Assembly: GCA_038316385.1 (NCBI GenBank)
Contig: JBBQAN010000009.1
Location: 62,001 to 126,000, forward strand
Length of the DNA stretch: 64,000 nt
Reading direction: 5' to 3'
DNA from: SZAS-103 sp038316385
GTDB lineage: Bacteria; Pseudomonadota; Gammaproteobacteria; Xanthomonadales; Xanthomonadaceae
Part shown: positions 52,720 through 61,696 of the stretch, piece after piece
Layout: the number at the start of each line of letters is the position of its first letter
Position numbering within the stretch: position 1 is the stretch's first letter
The notes under the pieces: model-generated
Databases searched by the model: none
The model's input: the letters and a program-made list of their open reading frames with translations, nothing else
Told to the model about the DNA's origin: nothing
Program-made: the position numbers and the translations under genes

Positions 52720-54384
52720 ATGGGGAGATTGCGCGCGCTGGTGCTGATCGTTTGCGGATTCTGGCTACTGCCGGCATCTGCGATGGTGTCAACGGATGTG
52801 CCGTTCGCGCTGTATCGCCTCGGCGACGTGGATGCGCCTGCTACCGATGTCATTGCGGGAAGGCATGATGCGGCGGCTGTTGCTCTTCCGATGTCGATTG
52901 TGACGCCGACGGCGCGCGTCGGCGGCTGGTGGCGGGTGGATATCCTGCGCGACATTCCGGCCATGCCGCGCCAGGCGCTGGTGCTGGATGCGCCCAACAA
53001 CACGGTGATCCGCGCCTGGTTGCCGGGACATGCCGATCCATTGACACGCAGTACGACTGGCGCCGATGCAGATCCCACGTTCAGTCCGCGTCTCGCCGTG
53101 TTCGTCCTGTCCGAAGGAGTGCATGCCGGCCAGCACATTTACCTTTACGTGCTCTCCACGTCGCGCTATCCCGACACCGTGAGGATCGTGGATGCGAGCG
53201 CGTTGCGCGTTGAAGATCGCCGCAACCTGCAAGTCAACACATTGATCGTCGGCACGTTATTGTCGTTGACACTGGTCGGTATTGGCATGGGCCTGGTGTT
53301 GCGTGAGACCGATTTTCTGCTGCTCGGGCTTGGTCTCGCCTTCGCCCTGTTCTTCTTGCTCGACAACACGGCTGAGTTGTACCGAATCCCCGGGCTCGCG
53401 CCGCTGGCGGGAATCCGTATCACCCAGCGTTTTCTGGCGACTGGCGCGGCGATCCTGATGGCGCTATTCGTGTTGCGTTATCTGCAAATGGTGCAACGCA
53501 CGCCGTGGCTCGCACGCATCCAGTGGTGCGTGATTGCGGTCTATATCGCTGTGATGGTCGCGTATTGCATACCGGTCATTGGGTTGTGGCAGCAATGGCC
53601 GATGATCGGCAACCTGGCAATGCTGGTCAGCGCGATCGCCGAGTTCATCTCCGCGACCAAAGGCGCGATGGCAGGTCATCGCCAGTCGAGGATGTTCCTG
53701 TGGTCGTGGCTGCCGTTGTTGTTTTTCCTGATCTGGCGCGTGCTGGAAATCAACCTGCACTGGCCGGCAGACGCGTTCCTGCAATTTGCGTTTCCGGCAA
53801 GTTTCGTGCTGGCCGGAGTGCTGATGATGATCGGCCTTGGCGATCAGATGTTGAAGTACAAGCGCGAACGCGATGCGTCCGATCTGCTCGCGCGCCGCGA
53901 TCCGCTCACCGAGGTCTATAACCGGCGCGCACTCGATGAACGCCTGCACGCCGCAGCGCTGGAAACCGGACAAAGTTCCCAACCGCTGGCACTGTTGTTC
54001 GTCGATTTAGATCATTTCAAGCGTATCAATGACGACTATGGCCACGATGTCGGCGACGAATGCCTGCGTGAAGTCGCGCGACGCATCCGCAGCACCTTGC
54101 GGTTCGGCGATGTGCTCGGCCGCTACGGTGGCGAGGAATTTGTGATCGGCCTCCCGCGCCTGCAAGTCGAGGATGCGAGTGCGATGGGCGAACGCATGCG
54201 ACAGGCTGTCGGGTCGCGACCGATCGTCTGCGGAGGTGACGAGATCGGCATCACCATCAGCATCGGCGTGGCAGTCTTGCAGGACGGACTTGCGGGTTTC
54301 GACGATGCGATCAAGCGCGCCGACCGCGCCTTGTATGCGAGCAAGCGCAACGGGCGCGACCGGGTCAGCACGCAGTCGGAGTGA
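52720..54384 (+). CDS. 7TM-type membrane diguanylate cyclase
   Basis: A 554-residue protein. A signal peptide precedes a periplasmic 7TMR-DISM-like sensor (about 22-165), then seven membrane helices (about 175-380) and a short linker into the GGDEF domain with TEVYNRRALDERL and an intact GGEEF. RFGD five residues before it forms the I-site, so feedback inhibition by c-di-GMP is expected. It lies 70 bp after folE2 and ends before an empty gap of about 200 bp. Confidence 0.92.
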   Translation: MGRLRALVLIVCGFWLLPASAMVSTDVPFALYRLGDVDAPATDVIAGRHDAAAVALPMSIVTPTARVGGWWRVDILRDIPAMPRQALVLDAPNNTVIRAWLPGHADPLTRSTTGADADPTFSPRLAVFVLSEGVHAGQHIYLYVLSTSRYPDTVRIVDASALRVEDRRNLQVNTLIVGTLLSLTLVGIGMGLVLRETDFLLLGLGLAFALFFLLDNTAELYRIPGLAPLAGIRITQRFLATGAAILMALFVLRYLQMVQRTPWLARIQWCVIAVYIAVMVAYCIPVIGLWQQWPMIGNLAMLVSAIAEFISATKGAMAGHRQSRMFLWSWLPLLFFLIWRVLEINLHWPADAFLQFAFPASFVLAGVLMMIGLGDQMLKYKRERDASDLLARRDPLTEVYNRRALDERLHAAALETGQSSQPLALLFVDLDHFKRINDDYGHDVGDECLREVARRIRSTLRFGDVLGRYGGEEFVIGLPRLQVEDASAMGERMRQAVGSRPIVCGGDEIGITISIGVAVLQDGLAGFDDAIKRADRALYASKRNGRDRVSTQSE

Positions 54385-54590
54385 TCGCGATGCTTCTGCG
54401 ACGATCGGGCGGACGCTGCGCGGTCACCGGGAAGCGGCAGAAGCGCAGCGGATGCGCGAAGCTGCGTTGACAGATGGACGCATCACAGCGCCGCGATGGC
54501 TGTTGTGAGGCCTTCTGATCTTCGGCGCGGCGTGGTGATTGGGATGGGGGCCAGCGTGTCGCGATCGCCTGGCAACCGAAACCATGGTTG

Positions 54591-55463
54591 CTACTTCGCG
54601 TCGCCGGGCGGCATCAGCAGTTGTGGGTCGATGCGTATGTTGAACCAGTTCATGCCCCAGTGCATGTGCGGGCCGGTGGCGCGGCCGGTCTTGCCGACCA
54701 GCCCGATCACTTGACCCTGCTCGACGCGGTCGCCGACTTTCACGTCGATGCGGCTTAGATGCAGGAAGTTGGAACTCACGCCGTGACCGTGGTCGATCAC
54801 CACCGTGCCGCCGGTGAGGTAAAGATCGGGATTGGCAAACGTCACGATGCCGCCAGCAGGTGCGTGGATGGGCGTGCCCTGCGGCGCTGCGATGTCGACA
54901 CCCGAATGCGGCGATGCAGGCGTGCCGTTATAGATGCGCTGGCTGCCGAACACACCGCTGATGCGGCCTTTCACCGGCCACAGGTACGTGGTGTCGAAGT
55001 CATTACGATCGTCATCGCGCGTGCGCACGGCGCTGACGGACGCCTGTTCGCGCTCGATCCGCGCGGCGATGTCGGGCGGCGGATTCACGGTTTTTGCCGG
55101 CACGCCGTTGACGTGTTCGATCGGGAACGTGCGTGGGGTGATCGCGATGCTGAGCATGCGCGAACTGCCGTTCGGCGCGGTCAGCTTGAGCACCATTGCG
55201 CCGGTCTGTTCGCGGGCGACCCCGATCACGAAGCGTCCGTTGGCCGCGACACGCACCGCGCGACCGTCGTAACTGAGCGTGCTGCCGGCAGGCACCGTGC
55301 CGATGACGAGCCCGGATTGCGGCGCGCTGGACGGAATTTGCACGACGCCGATGGCGGCGGATACGGTTGATGCCACGGATTCCTGCCGATCAGCCGAATG
55401 TGTTTGCGTGGTTGCGCAGGCGCTGCAGGAGAGCGCAAACACAATCGTCAATAGTGCTTTCAT
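54591..55463 (-). CDS. M23-family peptidase lipoprotein
   Basis: A 290-residue lipoprotein: signal peptide with lipobox SCSAC, a beta-rich N-terminal domain, a short coiled linker (IAARIEREQASVSAVRTRD), and the LytM/M23 domain. Zinc ligands are seen in PHSGVDIAAPQGTPIHAPA and GPHMHWGMNW, so it should be an active peptidoglycan endopeptidase at the outer membrane. It begins 21 bp after the dihydroorotase stop and may be read with it. Confidence 0.92.
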   Translation of the reverse strand: MKALLTIVFALSCSACATTQTHSADRQESVASTVSAAIGVVQIPSSAPQSGLVIGTVPAGSTLSYDGRAVRVAANGRFVIGVAREQTGAMVLKLTAPNGSSRMLSIAITPRTFPIEHVNGVPAKTVNPPPDIAARIEREQASVSAVRTRDDDRNDFDTTYLWPVKGRISGVFGSQRIYNGTPASPHSGVDIAAPQGTPIHAPAGGIVTFANPDLYLTGGTVVIDHGHGVSSNFLHLSRIDVKVGDRVEQGQVIGLVGKTGRATGPHMHWGMNWFNIRIDPQLLMPPGDAK

Positions 55464-55484
55464 GTTGATCCGTTGCCTTGTGGG

Positions 55485-56834
55485 TCAGCGCGCGTAACGC
55501 AGACGCTGGCCGAGCGGGGCGCCTATGAGTTTCTCTCCATCCCAAGCCAATTCCCCATTGACGAAGGTCATCGCGATGCGCGCATCGAAACGCTCACCGA
55601 GGAAGGGCGACCAGCCGCATTTCGCAAGGATGCGCTCACGGGTGATCTCGGTGCCGCCGTTCGGGTCGACCAGGGTCAGATCAGCGAAGTAGCCCTCGCG
55701 CAGGAAACCACGTTCCGCGATGTCGAATCGTTGCGCCGGCGCGTGGCAAATCTTCTGCACGAGATGTTCAAGGCTGAAGTGGCCGTCTCGTACTTTCTGC
55801 ATGGCGCAGACGACGAAATCCTGCACCAGCGGCAGTCCCGACGGCGCGGTCGCGTAGGACTGTTGCTTCTCTTCCCAGGTGTGCGGCGCATGGTCAGTCG
55901 CGAGCACGTCGACGCGATCGTCGGCTACGGCGCGGATGATCGCGGCGCGGTCGGATGTCTCCTTGATCGCCGGATTGCACTTGATCAGGTTGCCGAGCCG
56001 CGCGTAATCGGGTCGCGCGAAATGCAGGAAATGCACGCAGGTTTCGGCGGTGATCTGCTTCATCTTCCCGGACGCGTCGATCAACGGGCCGGGCGTGAAC
56101 AACTGCAATTCCTCGGCGGTGGTGATATGCAACACGTGCAGCGCGGTACCGCAGCGGCGCGCAAGCGAAATCGCAAGCTCGGTGGACTTGATGCAGGCGA
56201 AGCGCGAACGGATTTCGCCGTGCAGGTCGATCGGGATGTTGTCTCCATAGATATTGCGCGCTTCGAGCATTGCCGCCTCGATCATCGGCGTGTCTTCGCA
56301 ATGGGTGATGATCGGCGTCGGACATTCGGCGAACATCGCCTCCAGCACCTTCGGGTCGTCCACCAGCATGTTGCCGGTGGATGCGCCCATGAAGATCTTC
56401 AGGCCCGGCGTGGTTTTCGGATCGATGCGGCGGATCGCGTCGAGGTTGTCGTTGCTGGCGCCGTGGTAGAAACCGTAATTCGCGCGCGACCTGCCGGCAG
56501 CAAGCCCGTACTTGTCTTCCAGCGCCGCGTTGTCGAGCGTCGGCGGCTTGGTGTTCGGCATGTCGAGAAAGCTGGTGACGCCGCCCGCGACCGCCGCTGC
56601 CGGTTCAGTGTCAAAGCCGCCCTTGTATTCCATGCCCGGCTCGCGGAAATGCACCTGCGCGTCGATCACGCCCGGCAGCAGCAACTTTCCGGCGGCATCG
56701 AGCACGGTTTCATTGGCGCGTGCGGTCAGCGAGGGTGCGATGGCCTCAATGCGGCGATCGTGGATGCGCAGATCGGCGTGGAAGCGACGGCCTTCGTTGA
56801 TCAGTTCGGCGTTGACGATCAGGGTGTCGGTCAT
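55485..56834 (-). CDS. dihydroorotase (class I-like, PRK09236 type)
   Basis: A 449-residue amidohydrolase that closes carbamoyl-aspartate to dihydroorotate in pyrimidine synthesis. The first metal motif reads DAQVHFREPG, with Gln in place of the first His; this is a trait of this subfamily (also in Bacteroidetes), not damage. The Lys for carboxylation is in GLKIFMGASTG, further ligands in ITHCEDTP and LHVLHITTAEE, and the catalytic Asp in ATDHAPHTWEEK. An allantoinase or hydantoinase is less likely. yidD lies 6 bp upstream. Confidence 0.9.
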   Translation of the reverse strand: MTDTLIVNAELINEGRRFHADLRIHDRRIEAIAPSLTARANETVLDAAGKLLLPGVIDAQVHFREPGMEYKGGFDTEPAAAVAGGVTSFLDMPNTKPPTLDNAALEDKYGLAAGRSRANYGFYHGASNDNLDAIRRIDPKTTPGLKIFMGASTGNMLVDDPKVLEAMFAECPTPIITHCEDTPMIEAAMLEARNIYGDNIPIDLHGEIRSRFACIKSTELAISLARRCGTALHVLHITTAEELQLFTPGPLIDASGKMKQITAETCVHFLHFARPDYARLGNLIKCNPAIKETSDRAAIIRAVADDRVDVLATDHAPHTWEEKQQSYATAPSGLPLVQDFVVCAMQKVRDGHFSLEHLVQKICHAPAQRFDIAERGFLREGYFADLTLVDPNGGTEITRERILAKCGWSPFLGERFDARIAMTFVNGELAWDGEKLIGAPLGQRLRYAR

Positions 56835-56840
56835 GGTGGC

Positions 56841-57098
56841 TCAGTCGTGGGAATGATGGTGGCAAATGGGCGGGACGCGTTCGGGAACCGGATCGGCTCC
56901 GCCAGCATGCAGCGGATGGCAACGCGCAATGCGTCGGGCCGCCAGCCAGCCGCCGCGAAAAATCCCGAAGCGTTCCACTGCCTCCATCGCATAGATCGAA
57001 CAGCTCGGATAAAAACGGCAATTCGTGCCCAGCAATGGGCTGAGCAAACGCTTGTAGCCGCGCAGAATCAGCAGAATGAGCGACTTGAATGGGTTCAC
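56841..57098 (-). CDS. yidD: membrane protein insertion efficiency factor YidD
   Basis: An 85-residue amphipathic membrane-bound protein assisting YidC. The hallmark is NCRFYPSCSIYAMEAVERFG followed by RIARCHPLHAGGADPVP, with three Cys. The GTG at 57098 has GGAG 6 bases upstream and gives the usual length; an ATG 13 codons upstream is possible. YidD normally lies beside rnpA/yidC; here it is with dihydroorotase, so it has moved. Confidence 0.92.
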   Translation of the reverse strand: MNPFKSLILLILRGYKRLLSPLLGTNCRFYPSCSIYAMEAVERFGIFRGGWLAARRIARCHPLHAGGADPVPERVPPICHHHSHD

Positions 57099-57206
57099 GG
57101 GCGGCTCCACGCGGCGCGTACAAGTTGCCGCTGTCACCCGACTAGGCTATAACACCTGCCGCCCTGTCACACCCTCGTTCCGTCACAACCGCAGGAATCG
57201 CCTAAC

Positions 57207-58265
57207 GTGGCTGCCAAGAAACCCGTGAAAAAAGCCGCCAAGCCGGTCAGGAAAGTCGCCAAACCAGCCGCCAAGGCCAAGCCGGCTGCCAAATCCGCGA
57301 AAAAACCGGCGCATGCAGCCAAGAAATCCGCTGCCAGGAAACCGGTCGCCAAGCCTGTCGCCAGGAAGCCGCTCGCGAAGAAACCGCTCCCGAAGAAACC
57401 TGCCGCGAAAAAGTCAGTCGTGAGCAAGTCCACGAAGCCATCCGCCAAAAAGCCGGTCGCGACGAAACCTGCTGCCAAGCGCGCCGCTCCTCGCAAGACG
57501 GCAATAATCGCCAAGACTGCCGCAAAAACTGCTCCGATCGCCAAGACGTCTGCCAAAGCCGGGCCGGTCGCCAAGACTTCGGTCAAAGCTGGGCCGATCG
57601 CCAAGGCTTCTGCCAAAGCCGCGCCGGTCGTCACGCCCATAGCCGTCAAGCCCCAACCCGCCCCATCGAAACCGGCTGCTGCGCCTGCGAAGCCTGCGTC
57701 TGCGAAGAAAGGCAAGGCCGGCCCGCCGCCAGCGCCGACCAAGCCCGAACCCGTTGTGCCGGCCCCCGCCGTACGGCCGCAAGGCGCGCGCGCCAAGGCC
57801 GTCGTGCGCAACAACCTGCCAGAAAAAGTCATCCCGATCGTGGCTGTGCAGACCGGCGTCAAACTGCCGAAAGGTTATAAACCCTCCGGCAAAGAGTCGT
57901 ACATGAGCCCGTTCCACATGGAATATTTTCGCCAGCGCCTGAATGCGTGGCGTGCGGATCTGGTCGAGGAATCCAAGCAGACCATCGAGAACCTCAAGGA
58001 AGAAGTCCGCGATGTCGGCGACGAGGCCGAGCGCGCGACCCGCGAAACCGAGAACTCGCTGGAACTGCGCACGCGCGACCGTTACCGCAAGCTGATCGGC
58101 AAGATCGACGACGCGCTCAAGCGCATTGACGACGGAATCTACGGTTATTGCGTGGATACGGGTGACGAGATCGGCCTGGAACGCCTCGAAGCACGCCTGA
58201 CCGCCGAGCGCACGATCGACGCGCAGGAACGTTGGGAGCATCGCCAGAAACAGATGGGCGATTGA
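57207..58265 (+). CDS. dksA: DksA-like protein with histone-H1-like N-terminal extension
   Basis: A 352-residue fusion-like protein starting at GTG. Residues 1-190 are almost only Lys, Ala, Pro, Ser and Thr, with repeats of the type AKTSAKAGPV (three to four 10-residue copies near 105-145). Residues 225-352 are DksA: MSPFHMEYFRQRLNAWRADL and NSLELRTRDRYRKLIGKID, then YGYCVDTGDEIGLERLEARL. Only one of the four zinc Cys remains. DksA binds RNA polymerase with ppGpp; the tail should bind DNA or acidic surfaces. A terminator follows. Confidence 0.9.
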   Translation: MAAKKPVKKAAKPVRKVAKPAAKAKPAAKSAKKPAHAAKKSAARKPVAKPVARKPLAKKPLPKKPAAKKSVVSKSTKPSAKKPVATKPAAKRAAPRKTAIIAKTAAKTAPIAKTSAKAGPVAKTSVKAGPIAKASAKAAPVVTPIAVKPQPAPSKPAAAPAKPASAKKGKAGPPPAPTKPEPVVPAPAVRPQGARAKAVVRNNLPEKVIPIVAVQTGVKLPKGYKPSGKESYMSPFHMEYFRQRLNAWRADLVEESKQTIENLKEEVRDVGDEAERATRETENSLELRTRDRYRKLIGKIDDALKRIDDGIYGYCVDTGDEIGLERLEARLTAERTIDAQERWEHRQKQMGD

Positions 58266-58293
58266 TCGCCAGCATTAATGCCATCGATAGATT

Positions 58294-58319
58294 AAAGCCC
58301 CGCGTCGCGGGGCTTTTTT
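58294..58319 (+). terminator. intrinsic terminator after the DksA-like gene
   Basis: An 11-bp perfect stem (AAAGCCCCGCG / CGCGGGGCTTT) runs into six T residues. The A-run on the other side lets it serve the convergent cyclase-like gene as well. Confidence 0.9.
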
Positions 58320-58330
58320 CTGGTGCATCC

Positions 58331-58972
58331 TCAGTCTTTTTGGGTCAACTCGTAGTACACCAGCGCGAGTCCGGACACGCTCACTTCCTGCTGGACGAGG
58401 CCGCTGCGCGGTTCCGGCAGTTGGGCGTAAGCATGTTCGGTCAGCAGGATCGCATTGCGGGTGGCGATATCTTCGCTGAGCTTGCACGAGAGATTCACTT
58501 CGTCGCCGAACAAATCCATATCCTCGATGTTGAGGATGCGTCCGTAGCCGATGCCGATCGAGGCGTACAAGTGGCGGTCTTCGGGCAGCACGAAATTGAC
58601 CATCGTCAGCCGGTGCACGATGTCCTGAGCCGCCGCAAGCGCAGCCTGCACTGAATCGAACAGACAGAACAGGTTGTCGGCTTCGGTCTTGATCAGCTTG
58701 CCGCCGTGCTTGGCGATCGACGGGCATGTCATCCGGTGCATCTGGTGAATCATCAGCAGGAACGACACGATTCCGTGTGTGCGCGTGGTGCGTGTGAAGC
58801 CGGTCATATCCAGGATCAACGTCGCCTGATCCTGGCCAAAGCGCGACTCGATTTCGGCAGCGATTTCCAGATGCTGTTCAGGGTACTCGATCATCGCGTC
58901 GAGCATGGCATTGAGCGCCCTGCGCGAGGTGGGCGGCAGCGTGTTCTGGTCGTCGTGCATCGGATGGGTCAT
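58331..58972 (-). CDS. class III nucleotide-cyclase-like protein
   Basis: A 213-residue protein made of one CYCc-like domain. The first metal Asp is in LILDMTGFTRTT and the second in KTEADNLFCLF, both preserved. HLYASIGIGYGRIL and DMDLFGDEVNLSCKL match the rest of the fold. It may make cAMP or cGMP from NTP, or be a regulatory relative; the purine-specificity residues are not clear by eye. It is soluble and stands alone. The ATG at 58972 is preferred over TTG 7 codons upstream. Confidence 0.75.
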   Translation of the reverse strand: MTHPMHDDQNTLPPTSRRALNAMLDAMIEYPEQHLEIAAEIESRFGQDQATLILDMTGFTRTTRTHGIVSFLLMIHQMHRMTCPSIAKHGGKLIKTEADNLFCLFDSVQAALAAAQDIVHRLTMVNFVLPEDRHLYASIGIGYGRILNIEDMDLFGDEVNLSCKLSEDIATRNAILLTEHAYAQLPEPRSGLVQQEVSVSGLALVYYELTQKD

Positions 58973-59042
58973 GGCGGACTGAGTGTAGGACAACTTGGGG
59001 CAATCGTCCTGGTAATTTGCGCGAAGTATGGAAACGCCAGCG

Positions 59043-59486
59043 CTACGCCCTTTCTAGTGTCATGCGCGCGTAATCCTGGATAAAGCCGAGCAGCGCCATC
59101 AGTCCATTGCTACGCGTCGGCGAGAGGTGTTTGGCGAGTCCGATGTCGGCGATGTAATCGGGTGCGGTCAAGAGGATTTCCTGAGCGCTGCGGCCCGAAT
59201 ACACGCGCAGTGCGAGGAAGATCAGGCCGGAGACGATCGCCGAATCGCTGATTGCACGGAAGTCGAGCCGCTGCGCATCGCCACCGCCATCGATCCACAC
59301 CATCGACTGGCAACCGAGCAGACGATGCGGTTCGGTTTTCAGTTCGTCGGGAAACGGCGGCAGCTTGCGGCCGAGGTCGATCAGATACTGGTAGCGCTCG
59401 GACCAATCGGAGAAATAGCCGAATTCCTCCGCAATGGTGGACTGCGCGATTGCGGCTGTGGGTTCAATTGGGAACACGATTGTCAT
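59043..59486 (-). CDS. sufE: cysteine desulfurase sulfur acceptor SufE
   Basis: A 147-residue SufE. It takes sulfane sulfur from SufS and delivers it to the Suf scaffold. The acceptor Cys is in HRLLGCQSMVW, preceded by YLIDLGRKLPPFPDELK and followed by SDSAIVSGLIFLAL. Its ATG overlaps the cysS stop (ATGA). No sufS or sufBCD is nearby, so this copy may be a detached one. Confidence 0.94.
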   Translation of the reverse strand: MTIVFPIEPTAAIAQSTIAEEFGYFSDWSERYQYLIDLGRKLPPFPDELKTEPHRLLGCQSMVWIDGGGDAQRLDFRAISDSAIVSGLIFLALRVYSGRSAQEILLTAPDYIADIGLAKHLSPTRSNGLMALLGFIQDYARMTLERA

Positions 59487-60892
59487 GCGCGCCGTCGTAC
59501 CCAGCGCACGCCCTGAGCTGTGTCCTCAAGCAAAATGCCTTCTGTTGCCAGCTGGTTGCGGATCGCATCGGCACGGGCGAAATCGCGCGCAGCTTTGGCG
59601 GCATTGCGATCGTCCACGAGGATCTGGATGCGTGCATCGTCATTGCCGTCCGCGCCGCGTGCGAACCACGCCGCAGGTGCCATCTGCAACAGCCCGACCG
59701 CGCGGCCTGCCCCAAGCAACTTGGACTTCAGTTCGTTCATCCGAATCGAGCTGTCGGAATTTGCAAGCCCATGCACCGTGTTGTTGCGTAAAGCACGCGC
59801 TTCACTTGCGATGCCGGCGATCTCTGCAAGAACCTTCGGCGTGTCGAGGTCATCGTCGAGCGCATCCTCGATGGCTTGCGGAATTCCAGCATCGTCTGCA
59901 GCGATTGCGAAATCGCCAAGATCACGCAGCGTTCCGTACAACCGATCCAGGGTGCGCACGCTCTGTTCAATCAGCCCATCCGTCCAGTCCAGCGGCTGTC
60001 GGTAATGCCCGGACAACAACGCATAGCGCAGCGCCTCGGCTGGAACCTGCTGCAACAGATCGTGTACGCGGTACGTGTTGCCGAGCGACTTCGACATCTT
60101 CGAGCCGCCCAGATTGAGCATGCCGCTGTGCATCCAGTAACGCGCGAAACGGTGGCCGCCATGTGCGCATTCGCTCTGCGCGATCTCGTTTTCATGATGC
60201 GGGAATTGCAGGTCCATGCCGCCGCCGTGGATGTCGATGGTCTCGCCGAGATGCGCTTCGGCCATCGCCGAGCATTCGATGTGCCAGCCCGGACGTCCGC
60301 GACCCCATGGCGAGTCCCAGCCGGGCAGGGTGTCGTCTGACGGTTTCCACAGCACGAAATCACCGGCATCGCGCTTGTACGGCGCGACATCGATACGCGC
60401 GCCGGCGAGCATGTCATCGGGATCGCGGCGCGAGAGTTTTCCGTATGTCGGAAAGCTCGCAACCGAAAACAGCACATGACCTTCGGCCGGGTAAGCGTGA
60501 CCGCTCGCGATCAGCCGCTCAATCATCGCGATGATCTCCGCGATGTGCGCGGTCGCATACGGCACGACATCGGGAATCAGCAAGCCAAGCCCGGCCATGT
60601 CGTCGATGAAGGCGGCATCGAAGCGCGAGGTGATCGCGCCGATCGGAGAGCCGAGCTCGCGCGCTGCAGAGTTGATCTTGTCGTCGATGTCGGTGATGTT
60701 GCGCGCATATACGACGTTCGGATAGCGACGCTTGAGCGTGCGCGCGAGCAGATCAAATACCAGGAAGGTACGCGCATTGCCGATGTGGATGTAGTTGTAA
60801 ACGGTCGGGCCGCAGACGTAGAGAGTCACGCGGGCTGGATCGGCCGGGAGGAAGAGTTCCACACGACGGGTCAGGGTGTTGTAGAAATGCAC
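59483..60892 (-). CDS. cysS: cysteinyl-tRNA synthetase
   Basis: A 469-residue class I synthetase. Its HIGH motif reads HIGN in VYNYIHIGNARTF, and KMSKS is in GGSKMSKSLGN. The zinc ligands are the Cys in YVCGPTVYN, the Cys in HIECSAM, and the His and Cys in HHENEIAQSECAHG. The GTG at 60892 gives the family start (HFYNTLTRRVELF); another GTG is 19 codons upstream. It is coupled to sufE, an apt pairing around cysteine. Confidence 0.95.
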   Translation of the reverse strand: MHFYNTLTRRVELFLPADPARVTLYVCGPTVYNYIHIGNARTFLVFDLLARTLKRRYPNVVYARNITDIDDKINSAARELGSPIGAITSRFDAAFIDDMAGLGLLIPDVVPYATAHIAEIIAMIERLIASGHAYPAEGHVLFSVASFPTYGKLSRRDPDDMLAGARIDVAPYKRDAGDFVLWKPSDDTLPGWDSPWGRGRPGWHIECSAMAEAHLGETIDIHGGGMDLQFPHHENEIAQSECAHGGHRFARYWMHSGMLNLGGSKMSKSLGNTYRVHDLLQQVPAEALRYALLSGHYRQPLDWTDGLIEQSVRTLDRLYGTLRDLGDFAIAADDAGIPQAIEDALDDDLDTPKVLAEIAGIASEARALRNNTVHGLANSDSSIRMNELKSKLLGAGRAVGLLQMAPAAWFARGADGNDDARIQILVDDRNAAKAARDFARADAIRNQLATEGILLEDTAQGVRWVRRRA

Positions 60893-61027
60893 GGGGAAGG
60901 ATCGACTCTGCCGGGACGTAAGCAAGTGTAGCAACCGGACATCGTTCACAAATCCATATCAGGCATGGTTCAGCGGCCGAATGCTGCAATGCATCGAACG
61001 CCACTATTCACGATCAGGAGTCCTGCA

Positions 61028-61579
61028 ATGAAATCCGGTTATCTGCTTGCTCCGCTGGCCCTAGCGATGGCGATAGTCATGTCGGTTCCGACAGCCAGCG
61101 CCCAACCGTATCCAGCACCGCATCGGGATGCGCCCGTGACCTACGGCTATGCGTCGGTGCTGCGGGTCACCCCGGCTTATGAGACCTATCATGCGGTCGA
61201 GCAGCAATGCGACGACGGTGGCTACCAGCGCGTTCAAAACGACACCACCGGTGGAACCGTCCTCGGCGCGATTGTCGGCGGTGCGCTCGGCAACACGGTT
61301 GGCAAGGGCGACGGACGCAAGGCAGCGACAGTTGCTGGTGCTGTCGCCGGCGGTGTGATTGGGCATAACGTCGCCAAGAACAGCGATTCGGGATACGTGT
61401 CGGGCGGTTGCCGACCCGTCGAGGTTGATCGTGACGAGCAGCGACCGGCCGGTTTTGACGTCGAATACAACTACAAGGGCGATGTCTACGTGGCACGTAT
61501 GCCCTACGATCCGGGCGACCGCATCCGCGTCCGCGTGTCGGTAGTGCCAGCTGAGGGTCCGCCGCCGTATCGCCGCTGA
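61028..61579 (+). CDS. glycine-zipper 2TM-domain exported protein
   Basis: A 183-residue exported protein with a clean signal peptide (MKSGYLLAPLALAMAIVMSV, cleavage after ASA). The mature part has a glycine-zipper segment, GTVLGAIVGGALGNTVGKGD and KAATVAGAVAGGVIGHNVAK (about residues 80-120), like the Rickettsia 17-kDa antigen group. The C-terminal part is a small beta domain (VEYNYKGDVYVARMPYDPGD). Its function in the envelope is unknown. CAGGAG lies about 10 bases before the ATG; a strong terminator follows. Confidence 0.88.
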   Translation: MKSGYLLAPLALAMAIVMSVPTASAQPYPAPHRDAPVTYGYASVLRVTPAYETYHAVEQQCDDGGYQRVQNDTTGGTVLGAIVGGALGNTVGKGDGRKAATVAGAVAGGVIGHNVAKNSDSGYVSGGCRPVEVDRDEQRPAGFDVEYNYKGDVYVARMPYDPGDRIRVRVSVVPAEGPPPYRR

Positions 61580-61601
61580 ATTGCGCAATCGTCTCAACCA
61601 G

Positions 61602-61633
61602 ACGCCTCTGCCTGCCGGCAGGGGCGTTTTTTT
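61602..61633 (+). terminator. intrinsic terminator
   Basis: An 11-bp stem (ACGCCTCTGCC / GGCAGGGGCGT, one G-U) with a 4-base loop is followed by seven T residues, just after the glycine-zipper gene. Confidence 0.9.
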
Positions 61634-61696
61634 GCGTTCGCCTTGCACTGCGGCGGATCATTGCCGGATGCGACCACGCTGCTGAAGGAATGAACC

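Noticed and set aside
55485..56834. Loss of a metal His (DAQVH) as a sign of a dead dihydroorotase
   Set aside because: The Gln at this place is a known trait of this dihydroorotase subfamily and all other ligands are present.
57510..57640. 30-bp direct repeats as a mobile or regulatory repeat
   Set aside because: They are in-frame codon repeats that encode the Lys/Ala/Pro tail of the DksA-like protein.
57414..58241. A 275-codon minus-strand frame rich in Gly/Arg
   Set aside because: It is the complement of the Lys/Ala repeats of the DksA-like gene and has no independent support.
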